A stretch of DNA of 64,000 nt, from positions 20,284 through 84,283 of IMG/VR virus record IMGVR_UViG_3300020411_003820; one strand, written 5' to 3'. This DNA is from a virus. Each line of letters starts with the position of its first letter. Position 1 is the stretch's first letter. The translations under genes and the position numbers were made by a program. This document shows, one piece after another, positions 36,701-43,700 of this stretch. Under the pieces are notes generated by a model. That model did not search any database, had not been told where the DNA came from, and worked only from the letters and a program-made list of their open reading frames with translations.

Positions 36701-37050
36701 GAATTAAAATTAGCATACCCGTGAGTACGTGGCCAAAGATTGTCAAATATGTGGCGCTCAATCCCCATTGATTTATTATAGAATTCGTTTTGTTCAGCAT
36801 CTGAACCATCATATGGGTAATAATCTAATATTCTACCCACAGCACCACTGTAATAAAGACGTGCTGAACCATATCTAGCAAACTTAGAGGGATCAGAATA
36901 ATCAACTGGTGGGGAGTATTCGTTTTGCCTCTTAAGAATTTCATCAACGTTTTTTGCAGACTCTGCCGGGTGGAAAAGATCTTTTTCATTGGCATCGGAT
37001 AAAAAACTGTTATTTTCATCATAAGGACCAAATAGTTTTTTAATACTCAT
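24712..37050 (-). CDS. Giant 4112-residue tail protein with three LamG-like domains
   Basis: A single uninterrupted 12.3-kb frame. Three concanavalin/LamG-type lectin domains are recognisable by matching signposts: about residues 150-380 (VTVEFWLKS, DWKHYAFVFHN, SIDEFRYWKEARSS), about 1735-1985 (MTFAAWIYP, WSHVAVTYDA, IADTAIWNKVLSSEEIAAIY) and about 2065-2290 (FTYSGWVRC, WIHLVVSVPVS, MDQISIWTTALNSTEVTELY). Between and after them are long Tyr/Asn/Arg-rich regions without a known fold. The C-terminus is helical and ends in a Gly/Asn/Lys tail (GGSNQGGGNQGGKK). It follows gp6 and a 507-residue protein, where T4 has gp7 and other wedge or fibre proteins. LamG domains bind carbohydrates, so a role in host recognition is likely. 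The start at 37050 overlaps the upstream stop by 11 bases. Confidence 0.85.
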   Translation of the reverse strand: MSIKKLFGPYDENNSFLSDANEKDLFHPAESAKNVDEILKRQNEYSPPVDYSDPSKFARYGSARLYYSGAVGRILDYYPYDGSDAEQNEFYNKSMGIERHIFDNLWPRTHGYANFNSSSYIDFKGGPHTIGSLTTAGLFKDDDTSKRSFANVYDENIYESAGLPNTYGTGSRQSNLRANFDSGVTVEFWLKSKDIAENSNSVIFDMWNNNASGTVDMGRMTIEILSASSASPFRFTVQSGSMTSGMPGSGTLFQQSIGQNILSTALDDWKHYAFVFHNSGSDFVTKLYVNGYENHTVINSNLAIGELPPKDMVGRIGSLVTVPFRSDAAASTRTANTHTLTGSIDEFRYWKEARSSADIGKNWFKQVRGGTNSDISNTTLGVYYKFNEGVANSTALDNNVLDYSGRLSNGTWTGTASRSLSSAMIESSASTIEYKDPIIYITHPDVVELKNGLNNTGSIHDYNNNTNFFSYMPSWIMAEHEDHGNENPEIISHILGSYFDKIYNLIEALPTFKGIQNTSASFTPISFAKHLPESLGLDTPNLFIESNVVNSFLNASDKFRFSGDLTQTKNLIYQNLYNNMSSIYKSKGTERAVKNILRCFYLDDSVIKFKTYVDNSVYDLDTNSVQVLKNRNMLLFNAAKNIGSVCFLRQDPDDTSNSRGFISGSGTSLKLESGFGMTMEANIRFPRFYEGIDPIDRTSTKRSSLFGIYSASVDRATDFKWMFEDGGADFQVYANRVLDNPKSVYFSLTSSLLPSYELTSSVFTDVYSNSDWNISVRLKPSTYPYATFVAGNLSNYTYDLIFEGINTNLGTVSDTFVITASVAKDVGDRMVSSAKRPYVGANRTNFTGTLNYRSDVLVSAVKYWAKYLDTDTLRQHALDIDNVGISGSFRNLAPYVSSSNMPHEMLNKDTLAMYWNFSDLTSSDSNGRFFTQDMSSGSAADGAKNGWLGGVGGFLHKGYGFGFDENSTSIKSKQQVNTFKFIDPEQATSSDMVKVLTNDDEVYGFASTVPNFYNTLEKSMYDAISEEMLTFFAGAIDFHNLIGEPVNRYRESYKAMGHLRRQFFKRVNQTKEVEKYVEYYKWFDDAISKIVSQMVPAASKFADNTMNVVESHVLERNKYKTMFPTIEFKQEDPISPMLGIRERLYQWSHNHHPLNNQTTTNPDWWRDRAERDVNMSPVSAGDSDLDGSRDIYRETIANDNNQKKERKKDIVTGHSYLRTPYIKRKLSLPYKFDAIVESDYLTTYSPMKTIKGGVNFRHAKRIDYAYNALRPAGRINQESGNFIPENVLFAQFLNRDGTLKDLIRETRYKRGLVYGPEPHANDQLYRNRPSEKVLLNVRVQHGRDVDGYSTIDALSAFPFNIVSSSVTTGYNRLVVQRVTGNIEITNLHHDVYGEDMEKPMQTIFTEHVVGGHQSRHVPINIGNDNETNRPEAWKIQLGYPTGEACAPHGTNTEMFGSGVLGMVGPDYPLPNAGYETGKLPYPATASLKAPWYRGMMIKQPFNIKNIQLRAGPSGTFPTRLGNYRNTYEFIQTVGAWSNPIGFRDGPPNFTVTGSVGETVVLNHHSNSNKATSIRTIRDIKRIADGRPGAADYSTAYLTGAKNKSVFIQRFSHGGGIEVDTKGYQDFRSTEFSVYNAIPYRNLTVRAPFQNPTSISNVLVNGDTTNIQISDIHGLDYGLTAHLARASARFGRDSLYYPSDSRRLAYDLTKPFIGFGDKKIYRSGDKVMGWWRLDNNFYTLAVSGTAVDSSGNNRDGTFNSGSLFRPFFSGNLGPSDWIQTGSAAFNNFTQSNGVNTTEIDIGSSIMWNGLIGNSPASGSTQKMTFAAWIYPIAAGSSGFSRIFSMGKTIDIFTNHVGYVGFMTNWNTTGSETQVVWFNTHAVNYNVWSHVAVTYDATSNLNNPKCYINGSEVSFVGPKVNGGDSIANADMTDWYGAGQSVTHGFPRCLIGNLAHPTLKNEYAFQGNIADTAIWNKVLSSEEIAAIYNASKYEEQRGPGYSDNLNVVQELPSFHKIHRNSGASIGIKSETHDISTIFQHRGNENTKALYFFTPETHGSMLLNADGRELNNTAARFLSASRPAGFTYSGWVRCAESSARQNVGHQYFFGVGKDAAQSEPFIEISKVSASLSVQISTRTNVTYSAGSPTRAVWKVNTANQNPTDQVKALNEGEWIHLVVSVPVSSSYPYTGPAAPSIYFNGVAQPVEEDTSPAAYWDRKVENSQVGTDILGLGGNMVRQGTASFAFGRDPTKGGNNLASFGYSGAMDQISIWTTALNSTEVTELYNTGIPCDITSSTAYADNTANLFAWYKLGEASRPSTSQNQQTANTDKVASSRTTSFASASNAIFNVIADENHLFPVSVNQNQYLGIALTTPVGQTQNSLNAGVFPTPKTGCPPLVLGQSASVRYVYEPRAENDNFFVQHMIPRNDRQYAWITGAIEDQDPRNVRFSGYMPIFGPQQGMYANTTESVTVYEPYFGFLSESEFGYTRDTNTSLFRRPDFALLGAIKYSSNAFSDDFKGQDFAGLNTIIYEPIEQSASMVNTLGWATAVHSVPKPEGNPGELVKSASMGTPVFRTIDRTTAPGDQYRNVRFFEPPDEGYGGFWSYVRGGVSASFPGEANAADGQLQGYLFNTLMLKRNGPYGYSTFAMARKNRQHPVLRMERSSSTISVYNRAKGQIEKYALKPVSMRARPTLVNYTPYDPLEECGNSANPQSANPSITLKVTDINEKIMFNSIGLNNLTKINPKEIVTPLDHILLMTSKHRDFGLNWMSYTEKVYPSARNEFVSHSQKRTGYDMQMWRDERRLRNELGNATDPSVGRNAAAQFLASGRTDYLSRSCWPLDAPANFLVRSGSIVGSNTVVGLHTASQRPSPFKGAGVNRNYLRAGPFNHAGGVSADSTVASAVYPNVQIAISHAAGELQNCQGHAHFAHDATRGGRGSKYDGQFSFLNVGALYARKHMLSPFLSVGNPTGMEIKTTGTLGVTGIGTSLYRGAANLGMLLTQSVFVNGGEALWEAGEQAGILRKSGKAFTFISKPSKPWYDNYEDFRLDLRYIAKDYVVIPEFRISDNIVEYNKFDIDDNDKFDTFTLPGTGITSVTGAFFEQYMDSSKMQFFRQQGLKTNLTAKEIKISVKAVKKWNPYKGFYPAQRTIDLVRQFSSSYNNSIQTKRTKGKHDGTDWLPAGALFGNARPVYQPLFMPGILFNSIKSGMAVDWPAIFGSLYKGNAKDYARISNFDEYAGMESAVDLHTYMIHCTASVLEPAQSNAPWESGTPFWDTRLPFETILAPEGSMLGEDFADLEPHPSATVDFSASLVSNNNDSFYTLMARNFFGETANFFLRGRTYTELVSGRVDDNIITFKSGTVYGARLRLKRSLGTFQSIQDINTTGGAGDTGDNEQGTTPIAGATRRYYSFDRDAWGSTYPNGAYSPLGGRFFDTRIQAFVSGAGYELPQDPIHPYIAQKFTGSLGANNVAQNGDITRESYTMYSRPSAFGPPVSGRVLTNAHRAASASMYGIKDSLEGYNWAYTPPYYHGEAWMDLVFRPNKTQYTLEEVLEEVEHQCWRVDPGPVISKDGHGHTGTPAYISSSHREQCIYDGRNVNASAMQVSASLNVFGIRKESFLETDQFGNPNAKRNETKATRWVIKPKFETPMLNFNSRYRPASHIGALSEGSVPLFASASVPHGMWHQFGYLEPDKNRGIFMEMSDIPKNWLKYHYMVRQTSSLYNGNDVDANGANIHSDMKSLADVFQFKKTPVRLGEIARYKVIREAVVGIPYRNVLVGNASQANVQSNRTRKEFFGIEPFRVAAALAANSQTDTGQSLDVAGESIRRLVRKMKKYILPPQFDFLRNPAAPPIAMYIFDFHYKLDKDDLSYIWQNIAPRNYKKVSFQESSIAHELNNTELLDAQELLDKDVQWMFFKVKQKATGDYFSHVATQVGAQQKTANTLEDIASKSLQYNLDFSENVLDDTDGNGVIRENTYELQYNWPYDYLSIVEGVKVEIEVLYDDKVVKTTNLIMEEIDEKQSKPYEKDNEELPDPKLIAKQISVGITPQIAVNDALERLNLNESGEDISTNPEPKDPIKQPTGVKFSMPSFSTGLFGDSFNKSGGSNQGGGNQGGKK

Positions 37051-38563
37051 AATTCTCCACTCTAAACTTAAACGTTTGATCTTGTTCGACCCAATCTAAT
37101 AGTGCTGAGTCATAGAATGCAAACCTTATTGCATATTCATATCCGGGTTGTAGTAACGACATATCAAGATCAAAATAGTTTCCAGATATATCGTGTGACA
37201 TGACAGTATGTAAATCACTGCCAGTGCCGTGTGGGATAGCATCGTAACCATCTATAACTCGATATACTCTATAAGAAGCACTTTCAATTGTTTTAGTTTC
37301 AATGTTTGTTGTTGCTTTTGTGTAAATTGTAGGCGACCAATCTTTTTCACGCGTATATAAATTAAATCTAGCAGTTTCTTTGTCGCGATATTTGTCTTTA
37401 AGATTTGTAATGTTTAAATAATAAGTTGGTCTAGTTGATATTCTTTCAGCTTCAAATGTTTTTGGTTTAAACGAGCCCGTAAAAAATCTCGTACTGCCAG
37501 TATACCATACGTCAAACATGTTGGTAATCTTGTTTCTGGCAGTGCCAGTAATTGCAAGGCTGCAGCTGTATATACCAGTTGAAACATGTCCTGCTGTAGC
37601 GTAGAGTTGTGAATCACCATACCCCGTACGATCATCAACAGTTAGGGTTAGCGCACTACCGGAAGGCTTAGTATTATCTATCGAGCCAGAATGAAGACGT
37701 ACTCTTAACAACCCTGTGCCTACATCTGGAATATTTTGTAATCTACCACGAACATAATTGTAAAAATATAAAGTATTCAAGTTTTGTTCGCCAGTGGCCA
37801 AAGAACTACTGTAATAAAAATTGCCTCTATCATCTTTTATTGAAGAATTCCATCTCGCTTCAATAACTGGACGTTTAAAAAAGTATTGGGTTCCGCGGGC
37901 AAAAAACCTTTTGGTGTAATATGATGTTGCAGCACCTGTTAAATTATATGAAGCACTAGCTTCTAGTGAGGATGATAGAGATATACCAAAACCATAGTTT
38001 GAATAGACATCGCCTAGCCATTCTTCCATCAAAATTGTGACATCAATTTCTAAATCTTCTAAACCACTTTCAAAAACTTGTTCATAATTTGAAGCAGTTA
38101 AATAATCACCACCTTCGTTTGCCCAATCAGAACCTTGTTGCCGTTGTACCCAATCTGAACCCGTGTTACCAACAGTATAATCTAAGTAATTGATCGTATC
38201 TAGTCCTGTACCTTCTTGCCATGATTGCGAAACGGGTCTAACTGAAAGCGTAAAATTGCTTGGCACTGTATTACTAGTTTCGGCATTATAGAGCTTTAAA
38301 TAAAAATTAACACTACCGCTAGCTGGGAGGACTCCGGAAGAGCGATCCGCAGCAATAGATGTAACCGGGAACTGTATTAATGCTCTTGAAAGCTCAACTT
38401 GTTTGTTTTGAGCGGATGAAGTATATGCTCTTTGAAAAATTGAATAAACTTCTAACACATCAGCTTTACCCATATTAGAACCAGTTGCTCTTGTACTCAA
38501 GTCGCTCAACCAGGCATTAGTGATTGTGTTATCAGCAATAGCTGTATATTTTTTTATGGCCAT
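37040..38563 (-). CDS. Virion protein with DNRLRE-like beta-sandwich start
   Basis: A 507-residue protein. The N-terminal 200 residues (AIADNTITNAWLSDLSTRATGSNMGKADVLEV, listed here only as its start region, followed by SRALIQFPV, FYLKLYNAE and VRPVSQSWQEG) follow the pattern of DNRLRE-type carbohydrate-binding or matrix domains. Later parts contain beta-rich repeats (ARWNSSIKDDRGNFYYSSS, TYYLNITNLKDKY, YEYAIRFAFYDS) that resemble FN3-like modules. It overlaps the gp6 stop by one base and the giant gene by 11 bases, which places it in the baseplate wedge or fibre attachment. The fold assignment is by pattern only. Confidence 0.7.
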   Translation of the reverse strand: MAIKKYTAIADNTITNAWLSDLSTRATGSNMGKADVLEVYSIFQRAYTSSAQNKQVELSRALIQFPVTSIAADRSSGVLPASGSVNFYLKLYNAETSNTVPSNFTLSVRPVSQSWQEGTGLDTINYLDYTVGNTGSDWVQRQQGSDWANEGGDYLTASNYEQVFESGLEDLEIDVTILMEEWLGDVYSNYGFGISLSSSLEASASYNLTGAATSYYTKRFFARGTQYFFKRPVIEARWNSSIKDDRGNFYYSSSLATGEQNLNTLYFYNYVRGRLQNIPDVGTGLLRVRLHSGSIDNTKPSGSALTLTVDDRTGYGDSQLYATAGHVSTGIYSCSLAITGTARNKITNMFDVWYTGSTRFFTGSFKPKTFEAERISTRPTYYLNITNLKDKYRDKETARFNLYTREKDWSPTIYTKATTNIETKTIESASYRVYRVIDGYDAIPHGTGSDLHTVMSHDISGNYFDLDMSLLQPGYEYAIRFAFYDSALLDWVEQDQTFKFRVENYEY

Positions 38564-40359
38564 TATCTAACCTTTCCTACGATATCCACTTCTGGAAACT
38601 TAACCTCTACAATTGCATTTTTTGGAATGACAACATGATCACCATCAGGTGATGTATTTTCGTTAATATCTATTTCTGCTTGACTATAGCCAAGTCCATT
38701 TTTGGGTATCGCCTGTACATTTAAAACATCTAGAACGTCCGGAACATCTTTTAAAACTGAATAAATATCACTAATTGAAAATGGCTGTCCAATATAGTAG
38801 CAATTGGAATAATACGCTCTTAAAGATTGTATAGCTGCTTCAAGTGTTGCAAATTTATTTGTACCGGGTTTAGACTTAATTACAAAATTAATACCAAAAT
38901 TTAAAATAAAAGGATCAAGAATATCAATAGTGTCACTAATCATTCTATAATTGTTTAGCCAAGTTTTTAAGTTATTTTTTATTGTATCGTTAGTTTTTAT
39001 CAATTTTCCAAATTTGTCTTCTGATACAACATACATGTTAATGTTTCTTTTTTGGGAATCAGGGTCTCTTTGTGCTGAAACTCTTTTTATAGAACCAAAC
39101 TTTACGGGCATGCGATAACACAAACTTTCATAATCTGTTTGTGTCACAGCTCTATTTTGAGTTGGGAATGTATCGTAAATTCTTTGCTTAATTTCATCTG
39201 AGTCTGGGTAGGTTACATCCCCGACAATCGGTTTTTCATTAGTAACCTCTAAAGATGCATTAACAGTTGAAACTGTGGCATCTACCAGCTTGGTTCTGTC
39301 TTTATAATTAAACATAGCACGATTGACATTGTTTAATTGTCCAGTCGAAACATTTGAATTTAAAGGATCAGTTGTTCGATAGGTAATGTTTAGTGTTGTG
39401 TTTGATGGTGAAATTCCATAATTTGTGTTAGCTGACAATCTTGAAGGATCAAAGGTGGTGCTCGAAACGTAGTCCTTTCCAAATATATCAATAGCAACAG
39501 TTTGAGGCTCAGCTAAGACATTTGTACCAGCTTCATCGCCACTACCAAATTGTAAAGCTACTGAATCTCTATCGTATTCGACAACAAATTTTCTAGAAAC
39601 GAGCATCGGTTGTAATATTGATGGTACGTTATCATCTTGAAAATTTCTATTTGTAATCTCTTGAAAAATAATATCTTGGGCCAAATAATCTACTTCATAA
39701 AATTCGTTACCTTGAGAATCAGTTACAGATATGATTTCAGCAATGTTAGAACTTTGCAGTTCGACGCGTCTGAATCTTTCATAACTTCCAAGTTCTATTT
39801 GCTCCTGCTCAAAAACACCTGAGACTACATTGCCAAAAGCTCTTATAGCATAAAATGTCGGAGCACCAGTTGATGCGTCAGTTCTCGCAACCACAACTCT
39901 GTTGCTCGGATCTGCAAAGTCTACATTTTCTGTCAGAATAAAATTTACACCACCTGAGCTGGTAAATTTAGCCCCTCTTTTTAAAATTGGTATATAGTCA
40001 TTGTCCGGACCCAAAGTTACTGCCGAGGCAGGCACTAAAATGTATAGTGAAATTTGTCCATATGTGGAGGCACGTCCTTGTGACTTATAACCAAGAATGC
40101 GCCCATGTCTAATAATATTGTTATACTGATACGCAGTATCTAAAAATGATTCATTTACATTATAATCTAAATAAAAGGATAGCTGATCTCCAACATATGC
40201 AACTGCGTCTATCATCAAAGAACCAAACGACGCTTCCGTGAAATCTTGAAAATTGTCTGGATAATATCTTTCTGCAATTTCTAATAAATCGTCCCGAATT
40301 GATCTAAAGTCTCTACTTGTGTAGTCAATTGGCACTATTTTTTTCTGATCGTCTGGCAT
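38563..40359 (-). CDS. Baseplate wedge protein, gp6/baseplate-J family
   Basis: A 598-residue protein. The N-terminus (VPIDYTSRDFRSIRDDLLEIAE, residues 9-30, then YPDNFQDFTEASFGSLMIDAVAYVGDQLSFYLD) is the classical opening of T4 gp6 and its relatives in marine myoviruses. The later section (QNRAVTQTDYESLCYRMPVKFGSIKRVSAQRD) and the C-terminal TLEAAIQSLRAYYSN...FSISDIYSVLKDVPDVLDVLNV complete the baseplate-J pattern. gp6 forms the ring that joins baseplate wedges. It lies 23 bases after the gp25 gene, the same pair that is adjacent in many contractile-tail systems. The length is close to the 660 residues of T4 gp6. Confidence 0.93.
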   Translation of the reverse strand: MPDDQKKIVPIDYTSRDFRSIRDDLLEIAERYYPDNFQDFTEASFGSLMIDAVAYVGDQLSFYLDYNVNESFLDTAYQYNNIIRHGRILGYKSQGRASTYGQISLYILVPASAVTLGPDNDYIPILKRGAKFTSSGGVNFILTENVDFADPSNRVVVARTDASTGAPTFYAIRAFGNVVSGVFEQEQIELGSYERFRRVELQSSNIAEIISVTDSQGNEFYEVDYLAQDIIFQEITNRNFQDDNVPSILQPMLVSRKFVVEYDRDSVALQFGSGDEAGTNVLAEPQTVAIDIFGKDYVSSTTFDPSRLSANTNYGISPSNTTLNITYRTTDPLNSNVSTGQLNNVNRAMFNYKDRTKLVDATVSTVNASLEVTNEKPIVGDVTYPDSDEIKQRIYDTFPTQNRAVTQTDYESLCYRMPVKFGSIKRVSAQRDPDSQKRNINMYVVSEDKFGKLIKTNDTIKNNLKTWLNNYRMISDTIDILDPFILNFGINFVIKSKPGTNKFATLEAAIQSLRAYYSNCYYIGQPFSISDIYSVLKDVPDVLDVLNVQAIPKNGLGYSQAEIDINENTSPDGDHVVIPKNAIVEVKFPEVDIVGKVR

Positions 40360-40382
40360 CTAAAAAGTATCCCTTTTGTTAA

Positions 40383-40751
40383 TTAAATAGTAAATTCTAG
40401 TAAATCTGATTCCGCAATTGCAGGTATAACGTATGTGATTCTTAAGGCTAGCAAGTTTTCATCTATACCGGTTTGTCCAAAATTAATTTCTTGTATTGAT
40501 ACAGATGGCAGATAGGCAGCAGTTTGAGCACGAATTCTAGTATCAATTTGTTGAAATGTTCCGTGTCCAAAATTTTCAAACAGAAACGTTTTGATACCTA
40601 CACCAAACTCTGGATCCATTACCCTTTCGCCGGGATTGGTCAAGATTAACATTTTAAAATTTTGTCTAATTACATCTTTGGCTTTTTTTAACATTCTAAA
40701 GCCATCAGTATTATCTTTGACAAGTGGGAGCGCTACACCGAAGGAAGACAT
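40383..40751 (-). CDS. Baseplate wedge protein gp25 (GPW family)
   Basis: A 122-residue protein with the GPW/gp25 signature: IRQNFKMLILTNPGERVMDPEFG (residues about 29-51) and then FLFENFG. The family forms the sheath-initiating part of the baseplate in contractile tails, from T4 to type VI secretion (TssE). Residue spacing and length match the family (T4 gp25 has 132). It stands directly upstream of gp6, as expected for wedge assembly. A GAGGTAAA ribosome site lies before the ATG at 40751. Confidence 0.95.
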   Translation of the reverse strand: MSSFGVALPLVKDNTDGFRMLKKAKDVIRQNFKMLILTNPGERVMDPEFGVGIKTFLFENFGHGTFQQIDTRIRAQTAAYLPSVSIQEINFGQTGIDENLLALRITYVIPAIAESDLLEFTI

Positions 40752-40783
40752 TTTTTTTACCTCTTAATAAATACTCAATAATA

Positions 40784-43700
40784 TCATTTTTTGCACATGT
40801 TTCCATTCTTATCAAACGGATTTGAGCGCAGGCGACGTTTTTTAAACCACGGAAAGTGTCTTTCTCCCGGTGATGACCTAAATGCTTCTGCTAGTGCAGA
40901 TGCTGCACTGGCTCCCACATCATCATCCAAACTATTGGTAAACTCTCTTTGATTATAATAATTTTTAAATAATTTTTTTAATCTTGGTTTTGTTTTAGAA
41001 AGTACGCGGCGATCCCATTTGTCAAAATGATAACCAAAAAATCCGTTGCCTCTAAAAATACCGGGCCATCGAGTTTCAGCGGGTGCCCAAGCACCATCGT
41101 CGCCACCGCCGGCTACTAGTTTAAATGTATCTCCGTCTTCCTCAGCATAAACACCCGGCTTATCGGCAAGGGTGTCGGTTTTAAGATCTTCTACAGTTGA
41201 TTCACCAATTGATGGCAAAAATCCCATATCGTTATAAATCGCTAGAGTAGAAAGAATTTTCTTAACTGGAAAGATATAAGACATAATCATTTTAAAACGC
41301 TCATCATCTACAAGATTGTTAACTAAGCAAAACAACAACTTGCTATCCGGTTCTAAAGGAGCAAATTGTCCAATCGGTAAATCTAAAGCATCTATTTCGG
41401 TTTCAATAACCTTATAATTGGTACCGCTAACAGTTACTGAAAATCTTAAGCCGTACCTTACGCCCAATTCGCCAGAAAGCCCGATTGGTGTATCGGTGGT
41501 TGGATCTCTAACGACCGTCATAGTTCCCGGATAAACATCGGAAATGTTTAAGGATAAATCGTTAGAGGTTACTGTATCAACTCCTTGGCTTGGTGTTTTA
41601 TATTGTCCGTTTACTTTTATGTAAGTTTCTAGTACGAAGGGTGCTGCAGATGTCCCTTTTGCGCCAGTGCCAATTGGTCCAATATTGCCTATTGGGACTA
41701 TTATTTTGTTAGAAAAAGGAAACAACAAAGCACCTGCGTCTTCACCGTATTCCTCGCCTTCCATATATATTGGTTGTCCAGTTTCTTCATCTATTTGTAC
41801 GTGATAGTACCCAATATAAGGCTCACCAGTTTCTTCATTTGCCAGTTCACCACCACTAGTGTAAAGTTGTTCTCCCTCTAAAGGCAAGCCAGAAACTTGC
41901 TCTTCTATTCGTTTCTGTAAATCTAAAGAATTGTTTACTGATAAATTCTGTAATACATAATAACCTAGATTAGTGATCATGTTGGATGGCTTAACCATAT
42001 TAATTTCTTCTAAGTTTTTCAAAAAGATGTTGGCCATGTGCTCCATCTCATCAATAACAAATTCTTTCAAAATTAATTTTGCTAAATCTTCAGATTCTTT
42101 AATAGCTTCTAAATTTCTTTCATAACGATAGCCTTTGAGTCTTTTAAATTTGCCAACTTCTTTTGCTTTCTTGGCTTGCTTTAAACGTGGACGATATGGA
42201 TATCTGTAATTTTTCTCAAATTTTTCTAATTCACGTAAAACAGCAAGAACAGAAGGACTCGGCTCTACTTCACCATCAGCAACTTTTCTAGCATAACACT
42301 GAACTGACTGTTCCAAAAATGCATACCAAAATTCGTCATCTTTGAACGGATTAAAAGCTTCTGCGAGGGCGCTTGGTTGCGCGTCTTTCAATTCTTCTTC
42401 CATAACCTCAACTATGTAAGCAGCGTAAATAGAACTAAAATTGTTTCTAAGGTCTGGATAAAATTTAGTGAATGTAGCTAATGATTTAAGAAAGTGTTGA
42501 CTTGCAAAAATGCGACATGTTGCGTGAATTAATCCTTCAATACCAGCCTTTGAATTACGCTCAAGAATTCTATTGTATGGTTTTTCTGTAACACAATCTG
42601 GATCAGATTTTAACCTTTTGTCTTCTGGAATCTTGCTGTACACCTCGTTGATCAACTGTTTAATTTCGCCAAAGTCCACCAAATCTGTTCTATTTGGCTT
42701 ACATGGGCTCATTTCCGGAAACATTGCTTCGACAATCCCTAGCCATCCATTTTTATCAGCTGGCTTAAGGTACACTGGTGGGTTTAGGTTATTTCCACCA
42801 TATGACGTAGGATCTAGATAAAATACTCGGTTAGCGGGCGAGCTATCGCATTTTGAAGGGTATTCTTCACAATATTGCATATAACTCATACCAAACGGTG
42901 CTTCGGCTCTAGGGTTATCAAGATTTTTTGCATAATCTTGCATTTCAATAAAGTTTCCACCGGCACCAACAACGCCATATCTTATCTGTTTCTCTGTAAT
43001 GTCATCTATTGCAGCTCCATAATTGAAAGCTTTTTCATTTTCATATATTTCTTTACCAAATTGTTGGGTTATCGAATTAGTGAAATTTTTATGCATAGTT
43101 TTTAATCCAGAAATTGGTGGCGCTGAGCCGCCATTAGCAGATTTTATAATGTCCTTAAATAATATAAACTGTGGTGGCGTATTAGAAATTGGGGATTGAA
43201 TAGCTTGTATGAATTCTTCATAAGTGTTATCTGCTTGAAAAAGATTCGAATTCATATCAAGCCCATCATCCGTAGACAAAAACTCGTATGCGCCCCACTC
43301 CATTATCTTTTCTCCTGTACTGTCTTTAGCCGGATCTTCCACTTCATCTTTCAGTTCATCATCGCCGGGCCCTTTATATTCTGTGTTAAGTCTGTTTATG
43401 ATAACAACTCTGGCGTTATCATCAGCTCTGTTGTAAAACGCGCCATCTTGCCCTTTGATAATATCAGATGTGTACAACTCAATATTGAAACCATACATAA
43501 ACCCATCTTTTCTGCCTTGGGCTCGATCTTTAAACTTTAAAGTTAAATCAGGACTTTTCTTACGTGCGTGTTGTGTAAACTTAATTTTCTTGTCATCATA
43601 TTTTGGAGTAACTGTTACATTGTAGCCGTAATTTGGTAACTCAGTTAAATCAACATCATCAAAAAGTCCACCAATATTTAAATCTTTGAATGTTTTGGTA

